Notes: generated by a model from the letters alone, not told the origin. DNA of 64,000 nucleotides from Chloroflexota bacterium (GCA_014360825.1 JACIWT010000007.1:1-64000), one strand, 5' to 3'; shown: positions 33,514 through 42,955, numbered from the stretch's first letter. A program made the numbers and translations.

Positions 33514-35010
33514 ATGCGTGCTCGAAAATCTCTGTTACTGCTGGTAACGAACCTAACACGCTCTGGCCTCGGCTTGATCTCCATGCTCGTCGTGGCCCGC
33601 TTGATGGGGCCTGTTGCTTTGGGGACCATTACCTACCTGTTCGGGTTAGTGGGGCTGCTGGCTATTGTATCCGACCTGGGTTTTTCGGTTGCCCACTTGA
33701 AACGCGCTTCCGAACCAGGCGCGGATTTGGGAACCTGTGTAGGCACATTCCTCAGCGTCAAAGCCATACTGAGCCTGGTGCTTTTGCTCATTATTCTCCT
33801 CGCGCCACCTATAAGCGGAGCACTGGGACACCCACTCCTGAGTGGATCTATCCAAACCACAGCCTATTATCTCATCGCTCTGACACCGCTTCTAAACAAC
33901 TTTTCCCAGGTGGTTCTGTTCACATTCGAGGCCAGACAAGAGGCAGCCCGTGGGAGCGTAGCGGCGCTTCTGGGCGGAGTGGTCACCGCTACGGCCCGAA
34001 TCATAGTGGCCGTTTTCGGGCTGGGCGTGGTGGCTTTGAGTTTGGCATACAGCCTGGAAGCAGTGGCGGTTTTCATTGCCGCCCTCGCTTTGTACCGCGG
34101 ATATCCGGTGTCCCGGCCGCGACGCGAACACCTGACTAGTTACACCCAGTATGCCCTGCCCGTCCTTCTCGCCTCTGTGCTCGGCACTGCTACCCTAAAT
34201 GTAAATCCTGTCCTGATTGAGAAACTCTGGGACACGGTTGAGGTAGGGTATTACGGCAGTGTCTTGGGGGTTGCGAACTTGATAGGCCGCCTGTCGTCGG
34301 CGGCCATGGTCATTTTCTTCCCGCAGGCTTCGGAAGACATTGCGCTGGGACAGTTGGATGAAGTGCGACGCCGCCTGCTCGTCGTGGAGCGACACCTGCT
34401 CAATTTAACCGTGCCCCTGGCGGTATTAATAGCGTGTTTCAGTCCAGAAATCATCACGTGGCTACTGCGCCCCGATTTTTTGCCCGCCGCTCCTGTTCTG
34501 GCCATTTTGGCTATTGACACTGTGGTCACTGTTTTCTTCCAGCCTTACAGCATGGTGATCTACGCAGTGGAAAAGCACCGATATCTGGTTATATCGGCCC
34601 TCATCCAATTGGCGACGTTGGTTGGGATGGGTCTCCTACTCATCCCCAGAGGTCTGGGGGGACTCGGCGCAGCCGGGGCAGCAATGGCGATGCTGGTCGC
34701 CGATTTGGTCAGTGGCCTGTATCAGGTCCATCTGTCAGCGAAATTCGCTCAGATTGGCACATATCCAAAGTGGTTCGCTTACGCCATTGCCGGTGCTGCC
34801 TCTTACACGGTGTTATGGGTGCTGGGGTCATTTGCCAGACCGTTGGGGTTGATAAAAATAACATTGCTTGTCCCGATTGGCGTTGGGGTATGTCTAGTAT
34901 GCCTGGCGCTGTTCGGACAATTTCACTGGGACGACCTACGCCTTTATTTGGATCTGGTGAGCCCGGCGAAAATGTGGCAGTATGTCCGGAAAGAGTTGGC
35001 AAGAGAATAA
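33514..35010 (+). CDS. Oligosaccharide flippase (Wzx/MATE-like polysaccharide transporter)
   Basis: A 498-residue membrane protein with about 12-14 hydrophobic segments. It starts RARKSLLLLVTNLTRSGLGLISMLVVARLMGPVALG, the usual opening of Wzx-type flippases, and keeps the pattern TITYLFGLVGLLAIVSDLGFSVAHLKRAS. It would move a lipid-linked glycan from the cytoplasmic to the outer face. I chose ATG 33514; a GTG at 33493 is possible. No Wzy polymerase is recognised in this cluster, so the product may be a single oligosaccharide unit, or polymerisation is done by the ligase-like protein at 59444-62857. It is followed by a second methyltransferase gene after 35 nt. Confidence 0.85.
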   Translation: MRARKSLLLLVTNLTRSGLGLISMLVVARLMGPVALGTITYLFGLVGLLAIVSDLGFSVAHLKRASEPGADLGTCVGTFLSVKAILSLVLLLIILLAPPISGALGHPLLSGSIQTTAYYLIALTPLLNNFSQVVLFTFEARQEAARGSVAALLGGVVTATARIIVAVFGLGVVALSLAYSLEAVAVFIAALALYRGYPVSRPRREHLTSYTQYALPVLLASVLGTATLNVNPVLIEKLWDTVEVGYYGSVLGVANLIGRLSSAAMVIFFPQASEDIALGQLDEVRRRLLVVERHLLNLTVPLAVLIACFSPEIITWLLRPDFLPAAPVLAILAIDTVVTVFFQPYSMVIYAVEKHRYLVISALIQLATLVGMGLLLIPRGLGGLGAAGAAMAMLVADLVSGLYQVHLSAKFAQIGTYPKWFAYAIAGAASYTVLWVLGSFARPLGLIKITLLVPIGVGVCLVCLALFGQFHWDDLRLYLDLVSPAKMWQYVRKELARE

Positions 35011-35045
35011 AGGCTGGTGACACACGAAAGGCAGGAGGCAGGCGA

Positions 35046-35759
35046 GTGCTGGCCTTGAGAAAAGGTTGGCTATCTACCAGCTATAGCCGCCGTATCCTAG
35101 ACCAGGAACTGGCAGGATTCCGTGACGTGTTCCAGGGCATTGTCCTCGATGTTGGCGGGCGGCGACGGGGCCAGGTGCAATACGGCCCTCTGATAGGACA
35201 GGGAGTGCACCGATGGCTTACTTTGAATATAGACCGGGCAGCCAAGCCCCACTTGTTAGCCGACGCCACCGCGCTACCGCTAGCAAGTAGGTCCGTGAAT
35301 GTTGTGATCTGCACGCAAGTTCTCGAGCATATGAAGCAGCCAATCCTGGCGATCGAGGAAATGTACCGTGTATTGCGGAGCCCAGATCCCGGATCAGGTT
35401 TACCGGGTGGGGTGCTTGTGCTCAGTGTGCCTTTTTTATACCGAATTCATGGGGCACCCCAGGACTACTTACGTTTCACGGAATATTTCTTGCGCCACTC
35501 GGTCGAAATGGCAGGGTTCCGCATCGTGCAGTTGAAGAAATTGGGACTCTTTTTCGCCGTTTTGTGCGATATGATCAAACAGGCGATCAGCGAAGTGCAA
35601 CCTGCGCCCTTGCGTTGGGGCCTGGGTTTGCTTTTCTTGCCCGTGGCAGAGTTACTCATCGGGTTAGAACGTTGCCCGTGGATACAGCGCTCCCGAACGT
35701 TGAACACATACACCACCGGGTACTTACTTGTAGCCGAGAAGTTGAGCCAGGAGGAATAG
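35046..35759 (+). CDS. SAM-dependent methyltransferase (Methyltransf_11)
   Basis: A 237-residue protein. Motif I is degenerate: GIVLDVGGRRRGQVQYGP rather than a GxGxG loop. Motif IV VNVVICTQVLEHMKQPILAIEEMYRVLRSP and VLVLSVPFLYRIHGAPQDYLRFTEYFLRHS are typical of methyltransferases in surface-glycan loci. A C-terminal hydrophobic helix (LRWGLGLLFLPVAELLIGLE) could attach it to the membrane. GTG 35046 has GGAGG seven bases upstream; the frame is open much further upstream inside the flippase gene, which I treat as chance. Acceptor unknown. Confidence 0.78.
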   Translation: MLALRKGWLSTSYSRRILDQELAGFRDVFQGIVLDVGGRRRGQVQYGPLIGQGVHRWLTLNIDRAAKPHLLADATALPLASRSVNVVICTQVLEHMKQPILAIEEMYRVLRSPDPGSGLPGGVLVLSVPFLYRIHGAPQDYLRFTEYFLRHSVEMAGFRIVQLKKLGLFFAVLCDMIKQAISEVQPAPLRWGLGLLFLPVAELLIGLERCPWIQRSRTLNTYTTGYLLVAEKLSQEE

Positions 35760-35901
35760 CAACAGATGAGCAAGGTAGGACGAGCCCATTGGCGCGCATC
35801 GGCAGGTGATGACTTCCCATGATGCCGCAGAAACTCTCGAAACCCATCGTGCAACATTGGCCTCATCTTTTCGCTGTGGATTGGGCCTTTCGGGCGATGA
35901 A

Positions 35902-37020
35902 ATGAGAACGCGAATTCTCGAGGTAGTGGCTTCTTCCAGGGGCGGCGGAGCCGCACATGTGCACAATTTGGTGACGGGGCTCGGCGCTGCATCCTTCGAC
36001 ATCACAGTGGCCATGCCAGAGGACGGCGGACAGGTCACGGCAGCGGATATCGAGGCTGCTGGAGCGCGTTTCAGTCCTTTGAGCACCTCCTCTTGGCAAC
36101 CAGTGTGGCAGGTGCGCAGGCTTATCCGCACCAAAGGGTGCGATTTGATGCATGCTCACGGGCTGCGCGCCGCCCTATTCACTCGGCTGGCATTACTTGG
36201 GCTTCGATCTCGACCAACCTCCGTCGTTACCATCCACGGCTTCGCTGTACCCTATTACGCGTGGCCCAAGCGGACTCTCCTCTTGTCGCTAGAGCGCGCA
36301 CTGTTTCCACTGACCGATTGTGTGATATGCGTATCGGCGGCGGAGCAGCTGGACTACCTGCGCGCGACCGGCATCTTGCCAGAACGAACACGGGTGATAC
36401 TTAACGGCATAGATACCGAGCGGTTTCGACCTGGTAACGGGCGTGAGTTGCGCCAGGCTTTGACCACCGGGAGTGCCTTTCTGGTAGTTACCGTGTGCCG
36501 GTTGTACATCCCGCGGGACTTTGATACTCTGCTACGCGCTTTTGACGCCCTACGAACCGACGTGCCGGCAAAGTTGTGGATCGTGGGCGATGGTCCGCTG
36601 CGTCCGATGATTGAAGAATTGGTGCAGAGGCTGGACATAGAGAAGCAGGTGGTTATGCTCGGCATGCGCCGTGATGTACCAGACGTCCTGAGAGCAGCCG
36701 ATGTCTTCGTTCTCACTTCCAGGGGGTGGGAAGGGTTACCCCTCACTGCACTAGAGGCACAGGCCAGCGGTGTCCCCGTGGTTATCACCGATGTGGGGGG
36801 CAGTAGGGAGGCCATTGCCGACGGCAAGACGGGTATTTTAGTGCCCCCACGGGACGCCAGTGCCCTTTATCGAGCGCTGCTGCAGTTAGCCCGTGATCCG
36901 GGATTGAGGGCGAAGATGGGACGGGCCGGGCGAGAACGGGCCGCAACGCAGTTCTCACTTCAACGCATGGCACGTGAGACTGCTGCAGTCTACGAACAAT
37001 TTCTCACGCGAAGGGACTGA
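35902..37020 (+). CDS. Glycosyltransferase family 4 protein
   Basis: A 372-residue GT-B enzyme. Start MRTRILEVVASSRGGGAAHVHNLV is a common GT4 opening; the donor half has VVTVCRLYIPRDFDTLLRAF, WIVGDGPLRPMIEELVQRL and TSRGWEGLPLTALEAQASGVPVVITDVGG (E-x7-E). I chose ATG 35902 by homology to the usual N-terminus. The frame is open to GTG 35806, but those 32 codons look non-conserved, and the ribosome-binding site is weak for both. The next gene starts 2 nt after its stop. Confidence 0.86.
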   Translation: MRTRILEVVASSRGGGAAHVHNLVTGLGAASFDITVAMPEDGGQVTAADIEAAGARFSPLSTSSWQPVWQVRRLIRTKGCDLMHAHGLRAALFTRLALLGLRSRPTSVVTIHGFAVPYYAWPKRTLLLSLERALFPLTDCVICVSAAEQLDYLRATGILPERTRVILNGIDTERFRPGNGRELRQALTTGSAFLVVTVCRLYIPRDFDTLLRAFDALRTDVPAKLWIVGDGPLRPMIEELVQRLDIEKQVVMLGMRRDVPDVLRAADVFVLTSRGWEGLPLTALEAQASGVPVVITDVGGSREAIADGKTGILVPPRDASALYRALLQLARDPGLRAKMGRAGRERAATQFSLQRMARETAAVYEQFLTRRD

Positions 37021-37022
37021 GG

Positions 37023-38147
37023 ATGTTTGAGGAGAAGTGGGACATCTTGCACGTCTACAAAGACTACTACCCAGTCGTAGGTGGCATAGAAAATCACATC
37101 CGCGTGATCGCCGAGGCCCAGGCCGCACGCGGACACAGAGTCACCGTGCTGGTTACAAACCAGCATGGACCGACCACCACAGAAGATTTAGGCGGCGTTC
37201 GCATTATCAAGGCACGACGGCTGGCAACGGTGGCCTCCGCCCCCCTCAGCCCGACGCTGGTCTCTATCCTGCGAGGAATGAAACCTGATATCTTGCACCT
37301 GCACTCGCCTTATCCTGTGGCCGAGATGGCTTACCTCCTGGCCGGGCGTGCCCAGGCCAGCGTGCTCACGTATCACAGCGACGTGGTCCGGCAAAAGAAC
37401 ATCCTGCGCTTTTACCGACCTATCTTCTGGCGTGTGCTCCACAAGGTGAATGTAATCATCGCCACCAGCGAGAACTACGTTCGCACGTCACCTTATTTGC
37501 AGCGGGTGAGAAATAAATGCGTGGTCATCCCCTTGGGGACGGATGTAGACCGTATCGCCAATGCTGACCGAAGGGCTAGCCAAGCCATTCGCGCCCGATA
37601 CGGCGAACCATTACTGCTTTTTGTAGGGAAACTGCGCTACTACAAGGGATTGCAGTACCTGATAGCAGCCTTACCCCAGTTGCCAGATGTAAAGTTACTT
37701 GTCGTAGGAACAGGGCCGATGGAAGAAGAGTGGCGAGCATTAGCGGCGAAGTGGAACGTTGCTGAGCGTGTGATTTTCGCAGGTGAGGTGCCCGATGAGG
37801 ATCTGCCAGCATACTACCATGCGGCCGACTTGTTCGTCCTGCCCGCTTGTGAGCGCAGCGAGGCCTTTGGCACGGTATTGCTCGAGGCGATGGCCGCTGG
37901 ACTGCCGCTGGTCACCACAGAACTCGGCACCGGCACCTCCTGGGTCAATCAAGGTGGCGTGACAGGACTAATCGTGCCACCTCGCGATCCCAGTGCCTTG
38001 GCGAACGCTATTCACCGGCTGTTGGACGATACGGCATTGCGCCGGGAGATGGGACGCAAGGCTTTCGACCGCGTGCGCAACGACTTCACTCAAGATGTGA
38101 TGGTGGAACGCATCCTGGCCCTTTACCATCAGTTGCTTGCAGATTGA
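37023..38147 (+). CDS. Glycosyltransferase family 4 protein
   Basis: A 374-residue GT-B enzyme, the sixth GT4 of the cluster. Start WDILHVYKDYYPVVGGIENHIRVIA; the acceptor half includes LHLHSPYPVAEMAYLLAG and TYHSDVVRQKN. The donor half has LFVGKLRYYKGLQYLIAAL, LVVGTGPMEEEWRALAAKW and PACERSEAFGTVLLEAMAAGLPLVTTELGTGTSW, which resembles mannosyl- or rhamnosyl-transferases in many glycan loci, though specificity is not certain. It closes the glycan series; the tryptophanase leader starts 13 nt after its stop. Confidence 0.87.
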   Translation: MFEEKWDILHVYKDYYPVVGGIENHIRVIAEAQAARGHRVTVLVTNQHGPTTTEDLGGVRIIKARRLATVASAPLSPTLVSILRGMKPDILHLHSPYPVAEMAYLLAGRAQASVLTYHSDVVRQKNILRFYRPIFWRVLHKVNVIIATSENYVRTSPYLQRVRNKCVVIPLGTDVDRIANADRRASQAIRARYGEPLLLFVGKLRYYKGLQYLIAALPQLPDVKLLVVGTGPMEEEWRALAAKWNVAERVIFAGEVPDEDLPAYYHAADLFVLPACERSEAFGTVLLEAMAAGLPLVTTELGTGTSWVNQGGVTGLIVPPRDPSALANAIHRLLDDTALRREMGRKAFDRVRNDFTQDVMVERILALYHQLLAD

Positions 38148-38159
38148 GAGGGGGCTAAA

Positions 38160-38225
38160 ATGCCATTTGTAGTGGTGCATTGGTGCACCACTCAAACGAG
38201 GAGGTTAATTCAATGCCAGACATGA
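38160..38225 (+). CDS. Candidate 21-residue leader peptide ahead of tryptophanase
   Basis: An ATG at 38160 lies 5-6 bases after GAGGGGG, as good a ribosome-binding site as the real genes here. It opens a 21-codon frame ([12 protein letters not shown]...) with a single Trp at position 8, ending at TGA 38223-38225, 13 nt inside tnaA. A hairpin (AGTGGTGC 38170-38177 with GCACCACT 38184-38191) lies within it. In Enterobacteria tna operons are controlled by the TnaC leader peptide, in which Trp and a terminal Pro stall the ribosome. The final Pro and the TnaC sequence are absent here, so this is a candidate analogue only, or chance. Confidence 0.35.
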   Translation: MPFVVVHWCTTQTRRLIQCQT

Positions 38226-39595
38226 TACCGGAGCCATACCGTATCAAAGTTGTCGAGCCCATCCGGCAAACCACCCGCCAGGAAAGAGAGCACATCCTAG
38301 CCACAGCGGGTTACAATGTTTTTAACATCCGCAGCGAGGATGTGTACATTGATCTTCTCACGGATAGCGGCACCTCGGCCATGAGCGATAACCAATGGGC
38401 GGGCATGATGATAGGCGATGAAGCCTATGCGGGCTGTCGGAATTACTTCCGTCTTGAAGCAGCGATCCGCGACATCACCGGTTTCAAGTACTTCGTGCCC
38501 ACACACCAGGGGCGGGCGGCGGAAAAGGTGCTCTTCTCCGTAGCAGTGAAGCCAGGCCAACATGTGCCTAGCAACACGCATTTCGATACTACCCGCGCCA
38601 ACATCGAGGAAGTTGGTGGAGTTGCCACAGATCTAGTTATCCCGGAGGGACTAGACCCCACGAGCCGCCATCCTTTCAAGGGTAACATGGATACAAAGAA
38701 ATTGAGACAATACATCGAAAAAGTGGGTGCGGAGAACATTCCTCTGGCTATGCTCACCATCACCAATAACTCGGGCGGGGGCCAGCCAGTCTCGATGGCC
38801 AACATCCGCGCTACGAAAGAAGTGTTAGCAGAGCACGGCATTCCACTCTTCATTGACGCCTGCCGCTATGCCGAAAACGCCTATTTCATCCAGCAGCGCG
38901 AGACAGGGTATAAAGATAAACCCATTATCGAGATCGCCCGCGAGATGTTCACCTACGCCGATGGTTGCACTATGAGCGCGAAGAAGGACGGGTTAGTGAA
39001 CATCGGCGGCTTCCTGGCAATGAATGACGAGGGACTCTTCCAGCGGGTCTGCCAGCGACTCATTCTGTGGGAGGGGTTCACTACCTACGGAGGGTTGGCA
39101 GGGCGGGACTTAGAGGCCATTGCTCGGGGCCTGTACGAAGCGTTAGACGAACGCTATCTGGCCCATCGCATCGGCCAAGTGCGCTACTTGGGCGACCGGC
39201 TGCTGGAAGCAGGCGTGCCCATCCTGGAGCCGACGGGCGGACACGCCGTCTATCTCGATGCCAAACGCTTTCTTCCCCACATTCCACAATCCCAACTCCC
39301 CGCCCAGGCACTCGTCGTACACTTGTATCTGGAAGGGGGCATCCGGGCTGTGGAAATCGGCACCGTCATGTTCGCCCAGAAGGACCAGAGCACCAGGCAG
39401 TGGACCTACCCAGCACTTGAATTGGTGCGATTAGCAATACCCAGGCGCGTGTACACTCAAACTCACCTGGATTATGTGGCCGAAGTCATAATTGAGTTAT
39501 ATCGCAAGCGCGATGCTATCAGGGGCATGCGTATGACTTATGAACCGCCTTTTCTACGACACTTCCGGGCACGGTTCGAGTTCGTGGAGTCGTAA
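38213..39595 (+). CDS. tnaA: Tryptophanase (PLP-dependent beta-eliminating lyase)
   Basis: A 460-residue PLP enzyme that splits L-Trp to indole, pyruvate and ammonia. Family marks: [31 protein letters not shown] and the PLP lysine in TMSAKKDG (Lys258). Tyrosine phenol-lyase is the close relative. Two sites favour tryptophanase: FDTT at 124-127 (the Asp137 region of the E. coli enzyme) and AVEIG in place of SMERG near residue 380. ATG 38213 follows AGGAGG by eight bases; an in-frame GTG at 38180 lacks a good site. It stands alone after the glycan cluster, with no Trp permease next to it. Confidence 0.87.
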   Translation: MPDMIPEPYRIKVVEPIRQTTRQEREHILATAGYNVFNIRSEDVYIDLLTDSGTSAMSDNQWAGMMIGDEAYAGCRNYFRLEAAIRDITGFKYFVPTHQGRAAEKVLFSVAVKPGQHVPSNTHFDTTRANIEEVGGVATDLVIPEGLDPTSRHPFKGNMDTKKLRQYIEKVGAENIPLAMLTITNNSGGGQPVSMANIRATKEVLAEHGIPLFIDACRYAENAYFIQQRETGYKDKPIIEIAREMFTYADGCTMSAKKDGLVNIGGFLAMNDEGLFQRVCQRLILWEGFTTYGGLAGRDLEAIARGLYEALDERYLAHRIGQVRYLGDRLLEAGVPILEPTGGHAVYLDAKRFLPHIPQSQLPAQALVVHLYLEGGIRAVEIGTVMFAQKDQSTRQWTYPALELVRLAIPRRVYTQTHLDYVAEVIIELYRKRDAIRGMRMTYEPPFLRHFRARFEFVES

Positions 39596-39610
39596 CGACC
39601 CGGGCCGATT

Positions 39611-40456
39611 CTACTCTTGTGGCACCACAGCAGCAGCCAGCACCCCGGCTCCAGCGTGAGTGGCAAGCACAGGCCCGGCCTCGCCTATCAAGATACTACC
39701 TTCATGAAACCCGGTGGCCTGAGCAAGGTCATGAGCGAATGAAGTTGCTACCTCAGGGATCCGGGTATGTACCACGATCAACATCTCCGCAGGGGTGCGT
39801 GTTAGTATCGCCTCCCTCAGGCGCTGAACACCTTTATCAAAAGAGCGCGGCGTACCGAAAAGTTTGAGTTCTCCCTCCACCATTGTCAACATCGGCTTGA
39901 TCTGAAGGGCGCGCATCACCTGATCGAGCACGGGCATGAGCGCGTTCGCTCGACCACCGCGTCGGAGATTCTCGATGGTGTCAAGCAATATGAAGAGTTT
40001 CAGCCGCTCTCGGATGCTCTCCAAGAGGGGGATAATATCACTGATCTCAGCTCCCTCCCCTGCCGCTTGTGCAGCCCGCAGAGCCATATAACCAAGCCCC
40101 AGCGAGAGCGTCTGTGAATCAAAGGCTACAACATCTCCACCAAATTCCTGGGCCGCAGCCCAGGCCGAGTTGTACGTGCCGCTATGCTTGCTGGTTAACG
40201 TCAGGCAGACGACCTTGTGGCCTGCTTCTACCAGGGGCTTGAAAACGGAGTAAAACGCTCCTGATGACGGCTGTGACGTTTGGGGGTGCTCAGGACCGCC
40301 CATCCGACTCCAAAATTCTTCGCGCGTGATCTGATCATCCGTATAAGTTTGTTTTCCGAAATTGAGAACCAGCGGCACAATGGTGATGCCATGAGCGGCA
40401 GCAACAGTCGAATCGAGATCACATCCGCTATCGGTGACGATCTTAACGGTTTGCAT
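39611..40456 (-). CDS. DegV family protein (fatty-acid-binding, FakB-like)
   Basis: A 281-residue two-domain DegV protein. Conserved parts: VTDSGCDLDSTVAAAHGITIVPL at the N-terminus, the TSQPSSGAFYSVF loop and LTSKHSGTYNSAWAAA, where DegV/FakB proteins bind the carboxyl group of a fatty acid. The C-terminal half has DTIENLRRGGRANAL and THAGAGVLAAAVVP. Family members such as FakB present fatty acids to the kinase FakA; no fakA (DhaK-like) gene is in the window. ATG 40456 follows GGAGGGG. It is convergent with tnaA and divergent from the peptidase gene. Confidence 0.9.
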   Translation of the reverse strand: MQTVKIVTDSGCDLDSTVAAAHGITIVPLVLNFGKQTYTDDQITREEFWSRMGGPEHPQTSQPSSGAFYSVFKPLVEAGHKVVCLTLTSKHSGTYNSAWAAAQEFGGDVVAFDSQTLSLGLGYMALRAAQAAGEGAEISDIIPLLESIRERLKLFILLDTIENLRRGGRANALMPVLDQVMRALQIKPMLTMVEGELKLFGTPRSFDKGVQRLREAILTRTPAEMLIVVHTRIPEVATSFAHDLAQATGFHEGSILIGEAGPVLATHAGAGVLAAAVVPQE

Positions 40457-40601
40457 AAGCCCCTCCAGATATGTTTCCTGAGGATATCATCAGCCCAACG
40501 TGAGATTCTTTGCTACTACTAACACCTCTGAGGGGCCTTCGTTGCATTTTTGGCCACCGACTGTCCGAGACCGAGATCCGGCGAGTTCGCATTATATAGC
40601 A

Positions 40602-40631
40602 TTGTGAACGACTGCGTGGCTGAAGTATAAT
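40602..40631 (+). promoter_or_regulatory. Promoter of the M14-like peptidase gene
   Basis: TTGTGA (40602-40607), 18-nt spacer, TATAAT (40626-40631), and GGGGGTGA before the ATG at 40650. The fpg gene is probably cotranscribed. Confidence 0.6.
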
Positions 40632-40649
40632 TTGCAATGGGGGTGAACT

Positions 40650-42014
40650 ATGAAATACCAGTGCATCCTGGATGACGTGCCCAACTACACAGCCTTCCTC
40701 ACCGTGGATGAACTGCGCGCCAGCGCCCATCGTTTGGTCGAAACACACCCAGAGCACGTGAGGCTCATGCCCATCGGCAAGTCCAGGCGTGGCGAGCCCA
40801 TGGAGGCGCTGGTAATTGGCAACGGTCTACACAAGGCGCTGCTTTTCGCCATGCCTCATCCCAATGAGCCCATTGGCAGCATGACCCTGGAATACCTATC
40901 GTGGCGGCTGGCTGAGGACGCCGCACTGATTGAGGAACTGGGTTATATCTGGTATATGGTGAAATGCATTGACCCGGATGGCACAAGGCTCAATGAGGGA
41001 TGGTTCAAAGGGCCCTACACGCTGGAACACTATGCCCGCAACTATTACCGGCCGCCTGCCTTCCAGCAAATCGAGTGGACCTTCCCGGTGGACTACAAGA
41101 CACTACACTTCCACAATCCATTGCCAGAGACGCGGGCCTTGATGCATCTTATGGAACAGGTATCTCCTGACCTACTGTACTCATTGCACAACTCTGGATT
41201 CGGCGGTGTTTACTTCTATGTTTCTGGTGGCAATCCGCGTTTCTACCAGGAACTGCACGACCTGGTAGCAGGGGAGGAATTGCCATTGCACCTGGGCGAG
41301 CCAGAGATGCCATTTATTAAGCCATATGCGCCTGCTATCTTCCCCGAAGTTAGCGTGCAGGACATATACGATTACTATGCGGCCAACAACCCAACTGACC
41401 CTGCCGTCATCATGCGCCAGGGTGCGTCCAGTTTTGACTATTTGCGGGGTCTAGGTACTGGCTTCTCAATCGTCTGCGAGATGCCGTATTTCTACAATCC
41501 CAAAATTGTGGACACCAATCCATCGGATATCATTCGCCGTGATGCTATCCTCCAGTCAGTTGCCCGTGACCGCGAGTACGATGCCTTTCATCGCCGCCAA
41601 TTCGAGGCTGTAGCCGATCTGTTGACCGCGCCGTCACCTTTTGTGGAGACCATCCAGGAATGGCTACGCATTTTCCCTGAGAGCGCCGCCGCCTTAGAGA
41701 ATTGGGCCCGGAACGATCCGCAGACGGCGAGGCCAGGCACAGTAGCCGAGGTATTTGACAGCCTGGTAGTGGGCAAATTTTATCGCCTGTTCACCTTGGG
41801 GTTGTTGCTGCGTGCTTTCACTCACCAGATGGCGGTAGGCGGCGAGCACCCGCGTTTGCGCCGGGCCTACGAGGAGGTCGAAGTGGAGTTCGAGCGCCAA
41901 AGCGCGGAGGTAACTCGGGAACTGGACTACCACGTTATCCCCATCCGTAAACTAGTGCGGGTACAATTGGGGGCTGGCCTATTGGCAGCGGAACTGGCTC
42001 GGGAGATGGTCTGA
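40650..42014 (+). CDS. M14 (zinc carboxypeptidase)-like metallopeptidase
   Basis: A 454-residue protein without signal peptide. The M14 zinc ligands are seen as PHPNEPIGS (His and Glu) and SLHNSGFGG (His); a candidate catalytic Glu lies in CEMPYFYNPK. The opening YNAFLTVDELRASAHRL-like segment and IGKSRRGEPMEALVIGNG are typical of M14 carboxypeptidases and deacylases. The ~130-residue C-terminal extension is helical and not recognised. Most M14 enzymes are secreted; a cytoplasmic member may hydrolyse peptide or amide substrates inside the cell. Its TGA overlaps the ATG of fpg by one base. Confidence 0.78.
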   Translation: MKYQCILDDVPNYTAFLTVDELRASAHRLVETHPEHVRLMPIGKSRRGEPMEALVIGNGLHKALLFAMPHPNEPIGSMTLEYLSWRLAEDAALIEELGYIWYMVKCIDPDGTRLNEGWFKGPYTLEHYARNYYRPPAFQQIEWTFPVDYKTLHFHNPLPETRALMHLMEQVSPDLLYSLHNSGFGGVYFYVSGGNPRFYQELHDLVAGEELPLHLGEPEMPFIKPYAPAIFPEVSVQDIYDYYAANNPTDPAVIMRQGASSFDYLRGLGTGFSIVCEMPYFYNPKIVDTNPSDIIRRDAILQSVARDREYDAFHRRQFEAVADLLTAPSPFVETIQEWLRIFPESAAALENWARNDPQTARPGTVAEVFDSLVVGKFYRLFTLGLLLRAFTHQMAVGGEHPRLRRAYEEVEVEFERQSAEVTRELDYHVIPIRKLVRVQLGAGLLAAELAREMV

Positions 42015-42835
42015 TGCCGGAACTGCCTGATCTGGAGATCATCAAGGATGTGCTGCGCGAGCACGTGGTGGGTTTGAGCATCGAGGGTGTCGAGGTGCGC
42101 AAGCCCGTCGTGACCCGCGACCTGATCGGTGATGGTTTCCAAGCCGGACTATTCGGGCGCAGTATCAACCGTGTGGAACGGCGGGGCAAATTTCTCATCT
42201 TTACGCTAGCTGGCGAGCGTTATCTGGTCATTAACCCTATGCTGGCGGGACGGATTCGCTTGTGTCCGCATTGGGAGCGCCAAACCCCGGCACCCATCGT
42301 AGTTCTGCAACTCTCCAACAAGACTGACCTGCGCTACAGTGACCCCAAACTCATGGGTAAGGTATATCTCGCTGATGACTTGCGCGCTGTCCCTACTTTC
42401 GCCGCGCAGGGGCCCGAGGCGTTAGACCCCAAACTGACATTAGACGTCTTCAAAGAGCGACTGCGTCAGTACCGAGGCGAGATCAAGGGCATCCTCACGA
42501 ACCAGGCTTTCATCGCCGGCATCGGCAATGCCTATGCTGATGAAATCCTCTTCCGCGCCCGCATCTACCCTTATAAGAAACGCCCCCGACTCACACCTGC
42601 GGAAATCGAGACTTTGTACCAGTCCATGCGCGACGTGTTGACAGAAGCAATTGACGTGTTGCGCACACGAGTGGGGACTGACATTCACATTGAGATCCGC
42701 GATTTCCTGCAGGTGCATGGGAGAGGTGGCCAACCTTGTCCTCGCTGTGGTACGCTTATCTCCGAGATCACCGCCCACCAGCGGCTCACCAATTTCTGCC
42801 GCACCTGTCAGCCAGGCACGCTGATCTGCAACTGA
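42014..42835 (+). CDS. mutM: Formamidopyrimidine-DNA glycosylase family protein (Fpg/MutM)
   Basis: A 273-residue base-excision repair glycosylase/AP lyase. After Met removal the catalytic Pro1-Glu2 is exposed: PELPDLEIIK (most Fpg read PELPEVE). A Lys in VERRGKFLIF corresponds to the DNA-contacting Lys57/58. The H2TH region has the pattern IKGILTNQAFIAGIGNAYADEILFRARIYP, and the zinc finger is CPRCGTLISEITAHQRLTNFCRTC. The PELPD start and the LSNKTDLRYSDPKLMGKVYL segment differ somewhat from classical MutM, so a Nei-like preference is possible. It is coupled to the peptidase gene upstream. Confidence 0.9.
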   Translation: MPELPDLEIIKDVLREHVVGLSIEGVEVRKPVVTRDLIGDGFQAGLFGRSINRVERRGKFLIFTLAGERYLVINPMLAGRIRLCPHWERQTPAPIVVLQLSNKTDLRYSDPKLMGKVYLADDLRAVPTFAAQGPEALDPKLTLDVFKERLRQYRGEIKGILTNQAFIAGIGNAYADEILFRARIYPYKKRPRLTPAEIETLYQSMRDVLTEAIDVLRTRVGTDIHIEIRDFLQVHGRGGQPCPRCGTLISEITAHQRLTNFCRTCQPGTLICN

Positions 42836-42846
42836 ATTCACGCAGT

Positions 42847-42875
42847 TTGACATTCTCGCAAAACTTGCTTATTAT
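42847..42875 (+). promoter_or_regulatory. Promoter of the toroid/DUF763 gene pair
   Basis: TTGACA (42847-42852), 17-nt spacer, TATTAT (42870-42875). GGAGGAGG then precedes ATG 42956. Confidence 0.8.
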
Positions 42876-42955
42876 TAGAACAAAAGTTCTATGACCGTAC
42901 CGAAGCGTCGCAGGGGGACACCTGCTGGGCGGATCGTGTACGGAGGAGGAATTTG

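Noticed and set aside
34770-35045. A 92-codon N-terminal extension of the second methyltransferase
   Set aside because: It overlaps the flippase gene in another frame; GTG 35046 has a proper GGAGG site.
38213-39595. Tyrosine phenol-lyase as the identity of the PLP lyase
   Set aside because: The FDTT site and AVEIG in place of the phenol-lyase SMERG motif match tryptophanase.
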